A stretch of 64,000 nt of DNA from Longispora albida DSM 44784 (GCF_000379825.1 NZ_KB903815.1:1-64000), one strand, 5' to 3'. Shown: positions 24,411 through 33,937, numbered from the stretch's first letter. The notes: generated by a model from the sequence alone, not told the origin. Translations and numbers: made by a program.

Positions 24411-27089
24411 ATGTCTGACTATCCCCCGGAACGTCCCACTGGCCGGGCCTCGGTGCCCGGCCTTCGACCGTCCCGGCCGGACGAGGACCCCCCCGGCTAC
24501 GGCCAGCAGCCACCGCCGCCACCGGCAGCGAGCGGCCGCGCGACCGTCGGCCGCGCCTCCGTGTCCCCGCCCCCGCCGCAGGATGCCGCGTGGGACGTGA
24601 TGGACTCCGGCAACGCCGGGCAGCCTGCGCCCGTGGCAGGCCGCGCCTCCGTGGCCGGCGCGGCCCCGGTGAACCTCGACGAGGTCAAGGCCGTCAAGGG
24701 CAAGCGCCCGATCGACCCGAAGAAGCTGAAGAAGCGCAAGCGCCGTAAACGCCTGGTCGCCCTGATCGTGGTGATCCTGATGCTGCTCGGCCTCGGCTCG
24801 ATCGGCGGCACGTACTACTTCACGACCGTCCCGCTGCCCGACCAGGTGGCGCTCGCCCAGATCACCCGGATCTTCGCCTCCGACGGCAAGACGATGATCG
24901 GCCAGATCGGCGAGGAGAACCGGACCGTCGTCGACTTCGCGGCCATCTCGCAGCCGATGAAGGACGCGATGATCGCCGCCGAGGACCGGTCGTTCTACAA
25001 GAACTCCGGCGTCGACTTCAAGGGCATGCTCCGCGCCTTCTGGAACAACGTGACGGGCGGCGACCAGCAGGGCGCCTCGACCATCACCCAGCAGTACGCG
25101 CGGATCGCGGCCAACCTGAGCCAGGACTCCTCGTACACGCGTAAGGCCAAAGAGGCCGCGATCGCGATGAAGCTGGACCAGCAGTACAGCAAGGACCAGA
25201 TCCTCGGCTTCTACCTGAACACTGTGGACTTCGGCCGGGGCGCCAGCGGTGTCCAGTCGGCAGCCCAGGCCTACTTCGGCAAGGACGCCGCGAAGCTGGA
25301 GTACGACGAGGCCGCCGTGATCGCCCTCCAGGTGAAGAGCCCCGGCGGTTACTACGAGCCCACCGAGAATCCGGAGCGGGTCCGCGACCGCTGGGTGTAC
25401 GTCATGGACTCCCTGGTGGAGACCAAGGCCATCACCCCGGAGAAGCGCGCGGCCTACAAGTGGGAGGACACCTTCAAGAAGATCGGCCCGCCGAAGCTGG
25501 TCGGCGAGTTCTGGAAGAAGCCGGTCTACCAGGTCGTGAAGTACGTCAAGGAAGAGATGGCCGAGCTCAAGCGGCAGGGCATCGCGAAGTCGGACCTGTC
25601 GACCGGCGGCTACTCGATCTACACCTCGATCGACACCGGGCTGCAAGCCGAGGCCGAGAAGGCGGCGTCGAGCACCGAGAAGGGCATGCCGCTCAACGGG
25701 CAGGACCCCCGGATCCAGGCCGCGATGGTCGCCACAGAGCCGAGTTCCGGGCGTGTGCTGGCCTACTACGGCGGCCCGGAGGGCGCTGGCAGCGACTACG
25801 CCGGCTACCGCCGCAACTCGAAGGGCCAGATCGAGGGCGAGGGCTTCCACTCACCGGGCTCGACGGCCAAGGTCTTCGTGCTCGCCGAGGCGATCAAGAA
25901 CAACTACCGGCCCGACTCGATCTGGGACGGCACGTCACCGAAGGACTTCCCCGCTACTCAGCGGACCAAGGCCAGGGGCAACCCAGTCCGCAACGCGGGT
26001 GGAACGCCCGGCTGCGGCACGGCGTGCACCCTGAAGGATTCGACCGTGCAGTCGCTGAACACGCCGTTCTACGCGCTGGTGGAGGAACTGAAGCCGGACA
26101 AGGTGGTCGGGGTGATGCGTGACGCCGGCATCAGGTACATGCAGCCGCCGCAGCCCAGGGACGGCAACGCGATCATCGACATGATGCAGTACCAGGCGGC
26201 GGATCTCGCGCCGAGCAGCTTCTACTACGAGGTGGGCATCGGCCAGTACCCGGTCACGGTGCTCCAGCACTCGGCGGGCTTCGCGACGTTCGCCAACCAC
26301 GGCGTTGCCGTCAAGCAGCACTTCGTGACCAAGGTGCTCGACGACAAGAAGAAGACCATCTACGACGACAAGGCCACCAACATCCCGCCGTCCAAGAAGC
26401 TCATGGAACCGGCCCAGGCCGACGTGCTGACCAACATCCTGACCGGCGTGAAGTTCGACCAGGCCGGCGGCAACCTGGCCGGCAACCGCCCGTACGCCGC
26501 CAAGACCGGTACGTGGGAGCTCGGCGGCGGTGACAAGGCCGAATACAACGGTGACGTGTGGATCGCCGGGTACACGCCGCAGATCGCGACGTCGGTGTGG
26601 GTGGGCTCGAAGAAGGAGCGCGTTGCCCTAGTCAAGGGCAACAAGGACGGCAAGAACCCTGGAGAGAAGGGCTTCCCTGGCCTTGGCGCGCAGATGTACG
26701 GCTCTGCGGTCCCCGGCTCGATCTTCAAGGCCTTCATGGACAAGGCCTACGAGGTCAACCCGGCCTACAAAGCGATCAAGGCTACGGACAAGGCTGCCAA
26801 GTTCAACCCGCCGAAGAACATCGGTGACGAGGACAAGAAGGGCAACGGTGTACCGAAGTCCTCGCCGCCCGCCACACCCGCCATCCCCGGCGCCAACGGC
26901 AACGGCAATGGTCACGGGAACGGCAACGGTGGTGGCTTCTGCATCCCCGGCATCACGTGCGAGACCGGTGGTCAGGAGGTGGTGAACCCGACGCCGGTAC
27001 CCCGGCCGACCGGGCCGGCCACGCCACCGCCAGCGCGGGTGGAGGGCGCGGTCGGGCCGCTGCTGGATTTCCGGCGCACGAGCGGCTGA
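24411..27089 (+). CDS. ponA: Class A penicillin-binding protein (transglycosylase/transpeptidase)
   Basis: An 892-residue bifunctional peptidoglycan synthase. Order: cytoplasmic Pro-rich tail (1-113) with four GRA[S/T]V motifs (11-15, 42-46, 47-51, 77-81), a membrane helix (about 114-135), a GT51 transglycosylase domain (catalytic Glu191 in EDRSFY; QQGASTITQQYAR), a transpeptidase domain (SxxK at Ser484-Lys487, SLN at 548-550, KTGT at 698-701), and a Gly/Asn- then Pro-rich C-terminal tail. It polymerises lipid II outside the membrane and crosslinks it. Gene context (DUF5318 before, GT87 after) equals the ponA1 locus of mycobacteria. Confidence 0.95.
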   Translation: MSDYPPERPTGRASVPGLRPSRPDEDPPGYGQQPPPPPAASGRATVGRASVSPPPPQDAAWDVMDSGNAGQPAPVAGRASVAGAAPVNLDEVKAVKGKRPIDPKKLKKRKRRKRLVALIVVILMLLGLGSIGGTYYFTTVPLPDQVALAQITRIFASDGKTMIGQIGEENRTVVDFAAISQPMKDAMIAAEDRSFYKNSGVDFKGMLRAFWNNVTGGDQQGASTITQQYARIAANLSQDSSYTRKAKEAAIAMKLDQQYSKDQILGFYLNTVDFGRGASGVQSAAQAYFGKDAAKLEYDEAAVIALQVKSPGGYYEPTENPERVRDRWVYVMDSLVETKAITPEKRAAYKWEDTFKKIGPPKLVGEFWKKPVYQVVKYVKEEMAELKRQGIAKSDLSTGGYSIYTSIDTGLQAEAEKAASSTEKGMPLNGQDPRIQAAMVATEPSSGRVLAYYGGPEGAGSDYAGYRRNSKGQIEGEGFHSPGSTAKVFVLAEAIKNNYRPDSIWDGTSPKDFPATQRTKARGNPVRNAGGTPGCGTACTLKDSTVQSLNTPFYALVEELKPDKVVGVMRDAGIRYMQPPQPRDGNAIIDMMQYQAADLAPSSFYYEVGIGQYPVTVLQHSAGFATFANHGVAVKQHFVTKVLDDKKKTIYDDKATNIPPSKKLMEPAQADVLTNILTGVKFDQAGGNLAGNRPYAAKTGTWELGGGDKAEYNGDVWIAGYTPQIATSVWVGSKKERVALVKGNKDGKNPGEKGFPGLGAQMYGSAVPGSIFKAFMDKAYEVNPAYKAIKATDKAAKFNPPKNIGDEDKKGNGVPKSSPPATPAIPGANGNGNGHGNGNGGGFCIPGITCETGGQEVVNPTPVPRPTGPATPPPARVEGAVGPLLDFRRTSG

Positions 27090-27129
27090 CCTCTCACCAT
27101 CGGGCGCCGTCATGCGGCAGGATGCCCTC

Positions 27130-28614
27130 ATGCGCGACGAGGATCACGATACGGTCAGCCCGGCCCGGACTGACGGGTTCATCCGGGGCCTGAGCCAGCT
27201 GCTGGGCGGGCCGCGCGGCGAGCATGCCGCCGCGCCCCGCCCGGACCGGTTCTGGACGCCGGTCCGGGTCGTGCTCGCCCTCGCCTGCCTCGTGATCGCC
27301 CTCAACTGGGTGCAGAAGGCGCCCTGCATGGACAGCGGCACGTGGGTCAACCACAAGCAGTACAAGCAGGCTTGTTACACCGATGTGCTCGCGCTCTACT
27401 ACGCCGAGCGGCTCAGTGACGGCGCGGTGCCGTACAAGGACCACCCCGTCGAGTACCCGGTGCTGACCGGGGTGTTCATGGGGGCGCTGGGCCTGCCGGT
27501 ACACGCGTGGGGTGTGGCCAATCCGGCCCTGAACCAGGGCATGGCCTTCTACAACCTCAACGCGATCGTGCTGGGCTGTTTCGGGGTCGCCGCCATCGCG
27601 ATCATGCTGGCGATGCGCAAACGACGGCCGTGGGACATCGCGATGATCGCCGTCGCCCCGGCCATGCTGGTCACAGCCACCGTCAACTGGGACCTGTTCG
27701 TCATCTGCCTGACGGCCGGCGCGCTGTACTACTGGGGCCGCAGGCAGCCGGTCGCCGCCGGGGTCCTGCTCGGCCTGGCCGTCGCGGCCAAGTTCTATCC
27801 GATGCTGATCCTCGGCCCGCTGATCCTGCTGGCGATCCGGGCCAGGCGGCTCGGGCCGGTGCTGGTCACGGCGGGCACAGCGCTCGGCGTGTGGCTCGCG
27901 ATCAACCTGCCGGTCGCGATCCTGTGGCCGGAGTCCTGGCAGCGGTTCTTCGACCTCAACCAGACCAGGCCGATCGACTGGGGCACCTTCTGGTACATCG
28001 GCGCGCACTTCCCGCGCGGCGGCGACCAGTACGGGCTGCCCTGGTTCCAGAGGCTCGGCGCGGACATCCCGGCCCTGAACATGGCGTACGGCGTCTTCTT
28101 CGTGCTGTGCTGCGCCGCCATCGCCGCGCTGATCTTCCTCGCGCGGCGCCGGCCACGGCTGGCCCAGGTGGCGTTCCTGGTGGTGGCGGCTTTCCTGCTG
28201 ACGGGCAAGGTCTGGTCGCAGCAGTACGTGCTGTGGCTGCTGCCGCTGGCCGTCCTCGCCCGGCCGCGCTGGGGGGCATTCCTGGCCTGGCAGGCAGCGG
28301 AGTTCTGTTACTTCATCGCCTTCTACGGCGAAATGCTGATGGCGAGCGGCGCGAAGCCGATCTTCCCCGAATGGGTGTTCGTGCTGTCGTCCTCTGCCCG
28401 GTGGATCACCGTGGCCGTCCTGTGTGGACTGGTCGTCCGCGACATCCTCCGGCCGGAGCGCGACGTGGTCCGGCAGACCTACGGCGACGACCCGGACGGC
28501 GGCGTGCTCGACCGGGCGCCAGACGCGGACTGGATTCCGCGCCTGCTCGACCGCTTCCGGCGCCGCGAGACTGCCGAGCCCGCGGCGCCGTTGCTGGAAA
28601 AGATCTCTTCCTGA
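27130..28614 (+). CDS. GT87-type (DUF2029) membrane mannosyltransferase-like protein
   Basis: A 494-residue polytopic protein with about ten membrane helices after a 45-residue cytoplasmic start. The first external loop holds YKDHPVEYPVLTGVFMG, whose acidic residues resemble the GT-C catalytic loop of polyprenyl-phosphate-mannose-using enzymes. It lies directly after ponA, the position of Rv0051 in mycobacteria. An earlier in-frame ATG at 27112 is possible; I favour 27130 because of the AGGAT box just upstream. Acceptor unknown. Confidence 0.8.
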   Translation: MRDEDHDTVSPARTDGFIRGLSQLLGGPRGEHAAAPRPDRFWTPVRVVLALACLVIALNWVQKAPCMDSGTWVNHKQYKQACYTDVLALYYAERLSDGAVPYKDHPVEYPVLTGVFMGALGLPVHAWGVANPALNQGMAFYNLNAIVLGCFGVAAIAIMLAMRKRRPWDIAMIAVAPAMLVTATVNWDLFVICLTAGALYYWGRRQPVAAGVLLGLAVAAKFYPMLILGPLILLAIRARRLGPVLVTAGTALGVWLAINLPVAILWPESWQRFFDLNQTRPIDWGTFWYIGAHFPRGGDQYGLPWFQRLGADIPALNMAYGVFFVLCCAAIAALIFLARRRPRLAQVAFLVVAAFLLTGKVWSQQYVLWLLPLAVLARPRWGAFLAWQAAEFCYFIAFYGEMLMASGAKPIFPEWVFVLSSSARWITVAVLCGLVVRDILRPERDVVRQTYGDDPDGGVLDRAPDADWIPRLLDRFRRRETAEPAAPLLEKISS

Positions 28615-28621
28615 CGGGTAC

Positions 28622-30409
28622 TCACAGGGTGAAGATCAGTGCCCCGTCCGGCCCTTCCCGCAGGTCGACACCCTCGGCCGGCCGCTTGTCCGCGCCCTCC
28701 CAGTGGGTACCGGGCAGGCGTTCCGGCAGGACGATCACGGTCTTCACGCCGAGCCGCCGCAGCTGGTCCACGCTGGACGCGTCCGGGAAGCTGTACGTGG
28801 CCTGACGGATCTGCTCCTGGAGCGCCGGCGGGAAGGCACTCCCGCCGTTCACCATCTTCGGGAAACCGTCCGTCGACCAGAGCATCGCGTTCTCATCGGT
28901 GAAGTGGTCGCTGGGCAGGATCATCAGCGGCCCCTGTGCGCCGTGCAGCGCGGCCGGCGGCCGGGGGACCTCCGGGTGCGGGGTGTTGTTCAGCCCCTCG
29001 ACGCCGACGGCGAGCACCGGGATGAGGATCGCCAGCCGCAGCGGCAGCCCGATCCGGCTCAGCGGCCGGGTCCTGGCCACGGCCTGGGCCTGCTCGGCGA
29101 ACGCCGACACCAGCCCGGCGGCGAGCACCGCGAGCCCGAGCGTCACCCACAGGATCAGCCTGCCGGGCGTGCGCATCACTTCCAGCCCCGGCAGGTACCG
29201 GTAGAGCAGCAGGAAGCCGTACTCCCCGCCGCCCGCCGACTGCGTGCCGAGGGCGAACCAGGCCATCAGCGCCGTCCCGCCGGCCAGCCACAGCCGCGTG
29301 CTGAGCTTCCAGCAGGAGAAGAACAGCCCGCCGATCGCGAGCCCGATCAGCGCGAACCCCGGTAGCAGCGGCATCTCGGCCATCGCGACCATCTGCGACC
29401 GGGCCTGCTCGTGCGCGGCACCCCACAGCCAGTTCTCCGCGGGGGCGGTCAGCAGCCCGGACGGCGGCGGGGAGAAGAGGGCGACGTCGGCCTCGGTCCG
29501 GGTGGCGTTGGGATGGGCCTCCCGCACCGCCAGGTACGGCGTGGTCATCCACAGCGTGAACGCCCCGAACAGCACCCCGCCGATCACGTCACCCAGCACG
29601 ATTTTCCGCGGGATCGAGGGCCGCTTCTTGACGAACCAGGAGACCAGCGCGGCCACGCACACCGTGAACAGCACCCAGCCGAAGGGGATGCCCACCGCGA
29701 ACCCGAGGGTCATCTGCCAGGCGGCCACCGCCCAGCCGGCGATCACCCAGCCGAGCTTGACCTTCTCCGCCCGGTACCCCTCGCGGAGCGAGAACCCGTG
29801 ACCCCGGGCCAGCAGCGCGAGCGCGAGCAGGATGCCGCCGGTGGAGATCACGTTCATGTGGCCGCCGTGCGCGAGCCGCCACGGCGCGTACGCCCAGGCC
29901 AGCCCGGCGATCACGGCACCGGGGATCCGCGCGCCCAGCTGGCGCAGCAGCACGTACCCGCCGAAGAACGCGAGCGCGTGCAGGAAGATGAAGACCAGGT
30001 TGTAGCGGATCACGGCCGCCGCGAACCCGGTACCGAAGAAGCCGAACGGCGCGTAGCCGGGGATCGCGTCGGTGAAGGCGAGGCTGGTGCTCTCCGGGTA
30101 GAACGGATTGGCGTTCCACAGGTTGGCGGGGTCGGTGAGCAGGGCGTGCCCCGACCAGGCGATCTGCCAGGCCTGCAGCGTCGGATCCCAGACGTCCTGC
30201 GGGATGGTGGTGCTCAGGTGCCTGGCGGTCGGCCAGGTGAACAGCACGGCGAGCAGGACGCTGGCGAGCGCCGCGAGTGTCCACTCGTGACCGAGGACGT
30301 GCCAGATCCGGCTGGACCGGCGGTCCCTGTGTTCCGGTGCGAACGCCTCCCACTTCTCCCCGGTCTTGTCCTCGGTGTCCTCGGTCTCGTCTTCAGCCTG
30401 GGCGGTCAT
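28622..30409 (-). CDS. Large GT-C/YfhO-like integral membrane protein
   Basis: A 595-residue membrane protein with a charged N-terminus (EDETEDTEDKTGEKWEAF), about eleven helices and a C-terminal soluble portion. The first external loop reads DVWDPTLQAWQIAWSGHALL with NPFYPEST, a pattern seen in GT-C glycosyltransferases and YfhO-like proteins. Its ATG overlaps the stop of the endonuclease IV gene by 4 nt (30406-30409), so both are translated together although no shared function is evident. The open frame upstream belongs to the antisense of nfo and was cut. It converges with the GT87 gene with only 7 nt between stops. Confidence 0.75.
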   Translation of the reverse strand: MTAQAEDETEDTEDKTGEKWEAFAPEHRDRRSSRIWHVLGHEWTLAALASVLLAVLFTWPTARHLSTTIPQDVWDPTLQAWQIAWSGHALLTDPANLWNANPFYPESTSLAFTDAIPGYAPFGFFGTGFAAAVIRYNLVFIFLHALAFFGGYVLLRQLGARIPGAVIAGLAWAYAPWRLAHGGHMNVISTGGILLALALLARGHGFSLREGYRAEKVKLGWVIAGWAVAAWQMTLGFAVGIPFGWVLFTVCVAALVSWFVKKRPSIPRKIVLGDVIGGVLFGAFTLWMTTPYLAVREAHPNATRTEADVALFSPPPSGLLTAPAENWLWGAAHEQARSQMVAMAEMPLLPGFALIGLAIGGLFFSCWKLSTRLWLAGGTALMAWFALGTQSAGGGEYGFLLLYRYLPGLEVMRTPGRLILWVTLGLAVLAAGLVSAFAEQAQAVARTRPLSRIGLPLRLAILIPVLAVGVEGLNNTPHPEVPRPPAALHGAQGPLMILPSDHFTDENAMLWSTDGFPKMVNGGSAFPPALQEQIRQATYSFPDASSVDQLRRLGVKTVIVLPERLPGTHWEGADKRPAEGVDLREGPDGALIFTL

Positions 30410-31179
30410 GCCGCGTTCTCCCGCAGGTAGGCGATGTCGGCCAGGTGCTCGGTCACCCCGCCCGGCGTCTCGCACACTGCCGGAGCGCCGGCCGAGCGCA
30501 CGATCTCCGCGATGAGCGCGGCGTCGATCTGTCCACTCTGGAAGTTCTCGTGGCGGTCGCGGCCGGAGTCGAAGCCGTCCTTCGAGCCGTTGGCGTGCAC
30601 CAGGTCGATCCGCCCGGTGATGCCCTTCACCCGGTCGACGATCCCGGTCAGATCCTCGCCGCCAGCGTGTGCGTGGCAGGTGTCCAGGCACAACCCGACC
30701 TCGTACCCGTCCAGCGCCTCCCACAGCCGGCCGAGCGCGTCGAACCGGCGGGCGCAGGCGTTGTCCCCGCCTGCCGTGTTCTCGATCAGGATCGGGAGCG
30801 GGAAGCCGCCCTCGCTCTCGGCGTACGCGAAGGCCTTGCGCCAGTTGTCGAAGCCGCTCGCGATGTCCTCGCCGGCGTTGACGTGCCCGCCGTGCACGAT
30901 CAGGCCCTTGGCTCCGATCGCGGCGGCGGCCTTCGCGTGGGCGAGCAGCAGCTTGCGGCTCGGGATCCGGATCCGGTTGTTCCCTGTCGCCACGTTGATC
31001 ACGTATGGCGCGTGGACGAAGATGTCCACCTCGCTCTTGACCAGGTCGTCGGCGTCCTCGCGCGGCTGCGGGGCCTTCCAGCCCTGCGGGTCGGCGAGGA
31101 AGAACTGGATGACCTCCGCACCCCGGGCCTCGGCCTCGGCGAGCGGGTCTGTGGAATCGACGTGAGCCCCGATACGCAT
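30406..31179 (-). CDS. nfo: Deoxyribonuclease IV (AP endonuclease)
   Basis: A 257-residue TIM-barrel enzyme that cuts DNA at abasic sites in base-excision repair. Trinuclear metal ligands are visible in IFVHAPY, LIVHGGHVNAGED, ILIENTAGG, LCLDTCHAHAGG and the VHANGSKDGFDSGRDRHEN block, with a final CETPG. The ATG at 31179 has no Shine-Dalgarno but TACGCT lies 6 nt upstream, a leaderless layout, so the 16 extra upstream codons are excluded. Translationally coupled to the membrane protein downstream. Confidence 0.93.
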   Translation of the reverse strand: MRIGAHVDSTDPLAEAEARGAEVIQFFLADPQGWKAPQPREDADDLVKSEVDIFVHAPYVINVATGNNRIRIPSRKLLLAHAKAAAAIGAKGLIVHGGHVNAGEDIASGFDNWRKAFAYAESEGGFPLPILIENTAGGDNACARRFDALGRLWEALDGYEVGLCLDTCHAHAGGEDLTGIVDRVKGITGRIDLVHANGSKDGFDSGRDRHENFQSGQIDAALIAEIVRSAGAPAVCETPGGVTEHLADIAYLRENAA

Positions 31180-31262
31180 ACCGGGAGCGTAGTCGTAACC
31201 CCCGACAATGCGCGTCGTTGACTTCAAGTAGAAACAGACCCTGGGTATGGAAGGAGATCATC

Positions 31263-32054
31263 ATGCGTCGCGTGCCCGTTATCGCTCTCGCCGGTGCTCT
31301 CGGCCTGTCCGGGGTGCTGCTGGCGGGCAGTCCGGCGCTGGCCGAGACGACCGGGGTCACCTTCTCCGGCGGCTGCGGTCTCCTCGGGGTCGGTGCGCAC
31401 TCGCGCCCCGACGTGACGGCCCTGACCGTGACGACCATGAGCGCCGTCCGGTTCGTGAACGGGATGACGGTCCAAGGTGACCTGGTGCTGCCGGGCGGGG
31501 TGCGCTACACCCTCCAGCCCCGTACGTACCTCGACGTCCCGATCGCCAGTGGCCCAGCCGAGGCGCTGCTGGAGCCGGCCTGCGGGCTCGGCCTGCTGCC
31601 GACGTACCAGAAGGTGACGATCCAGGTCGAGGCGCCGCCAGCTGAGCCGGCCCCATCGCCCCCGGAAACGTCCGCCACGGCTCCGGCCCCCGCCGGTACC
31701 CCTGCTCCCCCCGCCTCCCCGGCCGCCAGGCCAGCGCAGTCGCAGGCTCCGGCGGCCACGGTGCCGTCAGCCGCGGTACCGCACGCCAGCGCGCCGCCCC
31801 CCGCACCGGCCCAGCCACCGGCCGCCGCTGCCCCGGCTCAGCCGCCGGCGGCGGTCGCGAAGCCGCCAGCCAGCCAGGCGGCCCCGGCAGAGCCGATCAC
31901 CGTCGAGCCGGTGGCCGCCGGTCAGGTACCAGAGAGGGCTTCGAGCCTGCTGGCCCTGGTCGCCGTGGTCTTCGTGATCGGGGTCGCAGCCGCTGCGATC
32001 CGCGCCATAGCCGCACAGCGCTCTGGCCGGGTCATCCGGCCAGCCGGCTCGTAA
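31263..32054 (+). CDS. Secreted Pro/Ala-rich protein with C-terminal membrane anchor
   Basis: A 263-residue protein: signal peptide (residues 1-27, ending SPALA), a small folded domain with two cysteines (about 30-120), a long Pro/Ala/Ser stretch (about 122-215) suited to spanning the cell wall, then a hydrophobic helix (about 228-250) and a basic tail. It lacks an LPxTG motif, so it is probably held by the C-terminal helix. The ATG at 31263 is preceded by GAAGGAGA. I recognise no family. Confidence 0.75.
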   Translation: MRRVPVIALAGALGLSGVLLAGSPALAETTGVTFSGGCGLLGVGAHSRPDVTALTVTTMSAVRFVNGMTVQGDLVLPGGVRYTLQPRTYLDVPIASGPAEALLEPACGLGLLPTYQKVTIQVEAPPAEPAPSPPETSATAPAPAGTPAPPASPAARPAQSQAPAATVPSAAVPHASAPPPAPAQPPAAAAPAQPPAAVAKPPASQAAPAEPITVEPVAAGQVPERASSLLALVAVVFVIGVAAAAIRAIAAQRSGRVIRPAGS

Positions 32055-32073
32055 CAATGGAATAGAAGAGGCT

Positions 32074-32156
32074 CCGCGGGGCGTCCGTGTCCCACCTTGT
32101 TGGTGTGGTCGTTCCTCCCCAGGTCCCACCCCGGAAGTGGACCGGGTGCCCCGCGG
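32074..32156 (+). ncRNA. Predicted three-way junction RNA upstream of rpsF
   Basis: CCGCGGGGC (32074-32082) pairs perfectly with GCCCCGCGG (32148-32156). Within it, CACC/GGTG (32093-32096 with 32102-32105) and GGTCCCAC/GTGGACC (32122-32129 with 32137-32143, one bulge) form two inner hairpins. It could be the end of the upstream transcript, a leader of the rpsF operon or a small RNA. Structure seen by eye; function inferred. Confidence 0.4.
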
Positions 32157-32188
32157 CTGTATCGTTACCGAGTTCACCCTACGTAGCT

Positions 32189-32253
32189 GCGGGAGCATGC
32201 CCGCGGTTCACGTGTGTGAACGACGCAGACCCCTGCCACAGAAAGTCTGTGGC
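32189..32253 (+). promoter_or_regulatory. rpsF leader with three consecutive hairpins
   Basis: Hairpins are GCGGG/CCCGC (32189-32193 with 32200-32204), GTTCAC/GTGAAC (32206-32211 with 32216-32221), and GCCACAGA/TCTGTGGC (32235-32242 with 32246-32253). In many bacteria the S6-S18 complex binds the rpsF leader and represses the operon; the last hairpin, 29 nt before the start, is a candidate site. The Shine-Dalgarno GGGGGTGAG follows it. Confidence 0.45.
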
Positions 32254-32281
32254 CGCCTAGTCCATAGGGGGTGAGTACGTC

Positions 32282-32572
32282 TTGCGTCATTACGAGATCA
32301 TGGTGATCCTCGACTCGGAGCTCGAGGAGCGCACCGTCGCTCCGTCGCTCGACACGTACCTGAACGTGATCCGCACTTCTGGCGGTTCCGTGGAGAAGGT
32401 CGACGTGTGGGGCCGCCGGCGGCTCGCGTTCGAGATGAAGAAGAAGACCGAGGGCATCTACGCCGTCATCGACGTGCAGGCGACCCCGGAGGCTGTGCTG
32501 GAGCTTGACCGCCAGCTCAACCTCAACGAGGCCATCCTGCGCACCAAGGTGATCCGGCCGGAGACCCGCTAG
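32282..32572 (+). CDS. rpsF: 30S ribosomal protein S6
   Basis: A 96-residue protein with the S6 signatures [16 protein letters not shown] and [21 protein letters not shown]. It binds S18 in the platform of the 30S subunit. The start is TTG, as in several actinobacterial rpsF genes, supported by GGGGGTGAG nine nucleotides upstream. First gene of the rpsF-ssb-rpsR-rplI operon, with a structured leader. Confidence 0.97.
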   Translation: MRHYEIMVILDSELEERTVAPSLDTYLNVIRTSGGSVEKVDVWGRRRLAFEMKKKTEGIYAVIDVQATPEAVLELDRQLNLNEAILRTKVIRPETR

Positions 32573-32688
32573 GCCCTCCCTTCAGCCATGCCCGTGCTCA
32601 CGGCGATTGTCGTGCAGCCGACAGGGCGTGGCCCCCGATTCCTGTCGTACCCAGGTGCGACGCTGGCCTCCAAACACGAGGAGTAGCC

Positions 32689-33207
32689 ATGGCAGGAGAA
32701 ACCGTCATCACCGTCGTCGGCAACATGGTCGACGACCCGGAGCTTCGATTCACCCCGTCGGGCGCAGCGGTCGCCAAGTTCCGCATCGCCTCGACGCCGC
32801 GGACGCTGGACCGTGAGACCAACCAGTGGAAGGACGGCGAAGCGCTGTTCCTTTCCTGCGTGATCTGGCGGCAGGCAGCGGAGAACGTCGCGGAGACGCT
32901 GACCCGCGGCACGAGGGTGATCGTGCAGGGCCGGCTCAAGCAGCGCTCCTACGAGACCCGCGAGGGTGAGAAGCGCACCGTCTTCGAGCTGGACGTCGAG
33001 GAGGTCGGCCCGTCGCTGAAGTACGCGACGGCCAAGGTCCAGAAGATGTCCCGTGGTTCCGGTGGCGGCGGCTTCGGCGGTGGCGGCCAGGGCGGCCAGG
33101 GTGGCGGCGGCTTTGCCGCTGACGACCCGTGGGCGTCGGCCACTCCTTCCGGTGGCGGCCAGGGGCAGGGATCGGGATCTTCGTTCAGCGATGAGCCCCC
33201 GTTCTAA
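32689..33207 (+). CDS. ssb: Single-stranded DNA-binding protein
   Basis: A 172-residue SSB with an N-terminal OB fold (1-110; [36 protein letters not shown]), a Gly/Gln-rich linker (about 125-160) and the acidic tip SDEPPF that recruits repair and replication partners. It coats single-stranded DNA at forks. GAGGAG precedes the ATG. Second gene of the ribosomal operon, as in most bacteria. Confidence 0.96.
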   Translation: MAGETVITVVGNMVDDPELRFTPSGAAVAKFRIASTPRTLDRETNQWKDGEALFLSCVIWRQAAENVAETLTRGTRVIVQGRLKQRSYETREGEKRTVFELDVEEVGPSLKYATAKVQKMSRGSGGGGFGGGGQGGQGGGGFAADDPWASATPSGGGQGQGSGSSFSDEPPF

Positions 33208-33221
33208 GAGGAGTTAAGGAC

Positions 33222-33461
33222 ATGGCCAAGCCGCCGTCCACCCGCAAGCCCAAGAAGAAGGTGAACCCGCTCGACAAGGAGGGGATCACCTACATCGACT
33301 ACAAGGACACCGCGCTCCTGCGCAAGTTCATCTCCGACCGGGGCAAGATCCGTGCCCGCCGGGTCACCGGGGTGAGCTCGCAGCAGCAGCGGCAGGTGGC
33401 CCGGGCGATCAAGAACGCCCGCGAGATGGCCCTGCTGCCCTACACCAGCCAGACCCGCTAA
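33222..33461 (+). CDS. rpsR: 30S ribosomal protein S18
   Basis: A 79-residue S18 with [20 protein letters not shown] and [13 protein letters not shown]. It has no cysteine, so it is the zinc-free form (many actinobacteria also carry a zinc-type paralogue elsewhere). It lies 14 nt after ssb with GAGGAG upstream and partners S6. Confidence 0.96.
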   Translation: MAKPPSTRKPKKKVNPLDKEGITYIDYKDTALLRKFISDRGKIRARRVTGVSSQQQRQVARAIKNAREMALLPYTSQTR

Positions 33462-33472
33462 GGAGGTCCGAC

Positions 33473-33922
33473 ATGAAGATCATCCTGACTCAGGAAGTAT
33501 CCAAGCTCGGTGCCCCCGGCGACGTCGTCGAGGTGAAGGACGGCTACGGCCGGAACTTCCTGCTGCCCCAGGGCTACGCCATCGCGTGGACCAAGGGCGC
33601 CGAGAAGCAGGTCGTCGACATCAAGCGGGCGCGTGCCGCCCGTGAGATCCGCGACCTCGGCCAGGCCAACGAGGTCAAGGGTGCCCTGGAGTCCCGCTCC
33701 TACACCCTGGCCGCCCGCTCGGGCAACGCCGGCCGCCTGTTCGGCTCGATCACGGCCGCCGAGATCGTCGACGCGGTCAAGGCCGCCGGCGGTCCGTCGC
33801 TGGACCGTCGCCGGGTCGAGCTGAAGAGCGCCATCAAGTCGCTCGGCAACTACCAGGTGCAGGTCCGCCTGCACTCGGAGGTCACGGCCAAGTTCTCCGT
33901 GAACGTGGTCGCCGCCAAGTAG
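33473..33922 (+). CDS. rplI: 50S ribosomal protein L9
   Basis: A 149-residue L9 with the N-terminal domain [29 protein letters not shown], a helical linker, and the C-terminal domain ([18 protein letters not shown]). A perfect AAGGAGGT Shine-Dalgarno precedes it. Last gene of the operon; a strong terminator follows 15 nt after the stop. Confidence 0.97.
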   Translation: MKIILTQEVSKLGAPGDVVEVKDGYGRNFLLPQGYAIAWTKGAEKQVVDIKRARAAREIRDLGQANEVKGALESRSYTLAARSGNAGRLFGSITAAEIVDAVKAAGGPSLDRRRVELKSAIKSLGNYQVQVRLHSEVTAKFSVNVVAAK

Positions 33923-33937
33923 TACTGCCAGACGGCG

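Noticed and set aside
32205-32222. GGTTCACGTGTGTGAAC as a third parS
   Set aside because: It deviates from the parS consensus in the right arm and fits the hairpin series of the rpsF leader.
33058-33180. GGC/GGT repeats in ssb as a DNA repeat element
   Set aside because: They encode the glycine-rich linker of SSB.
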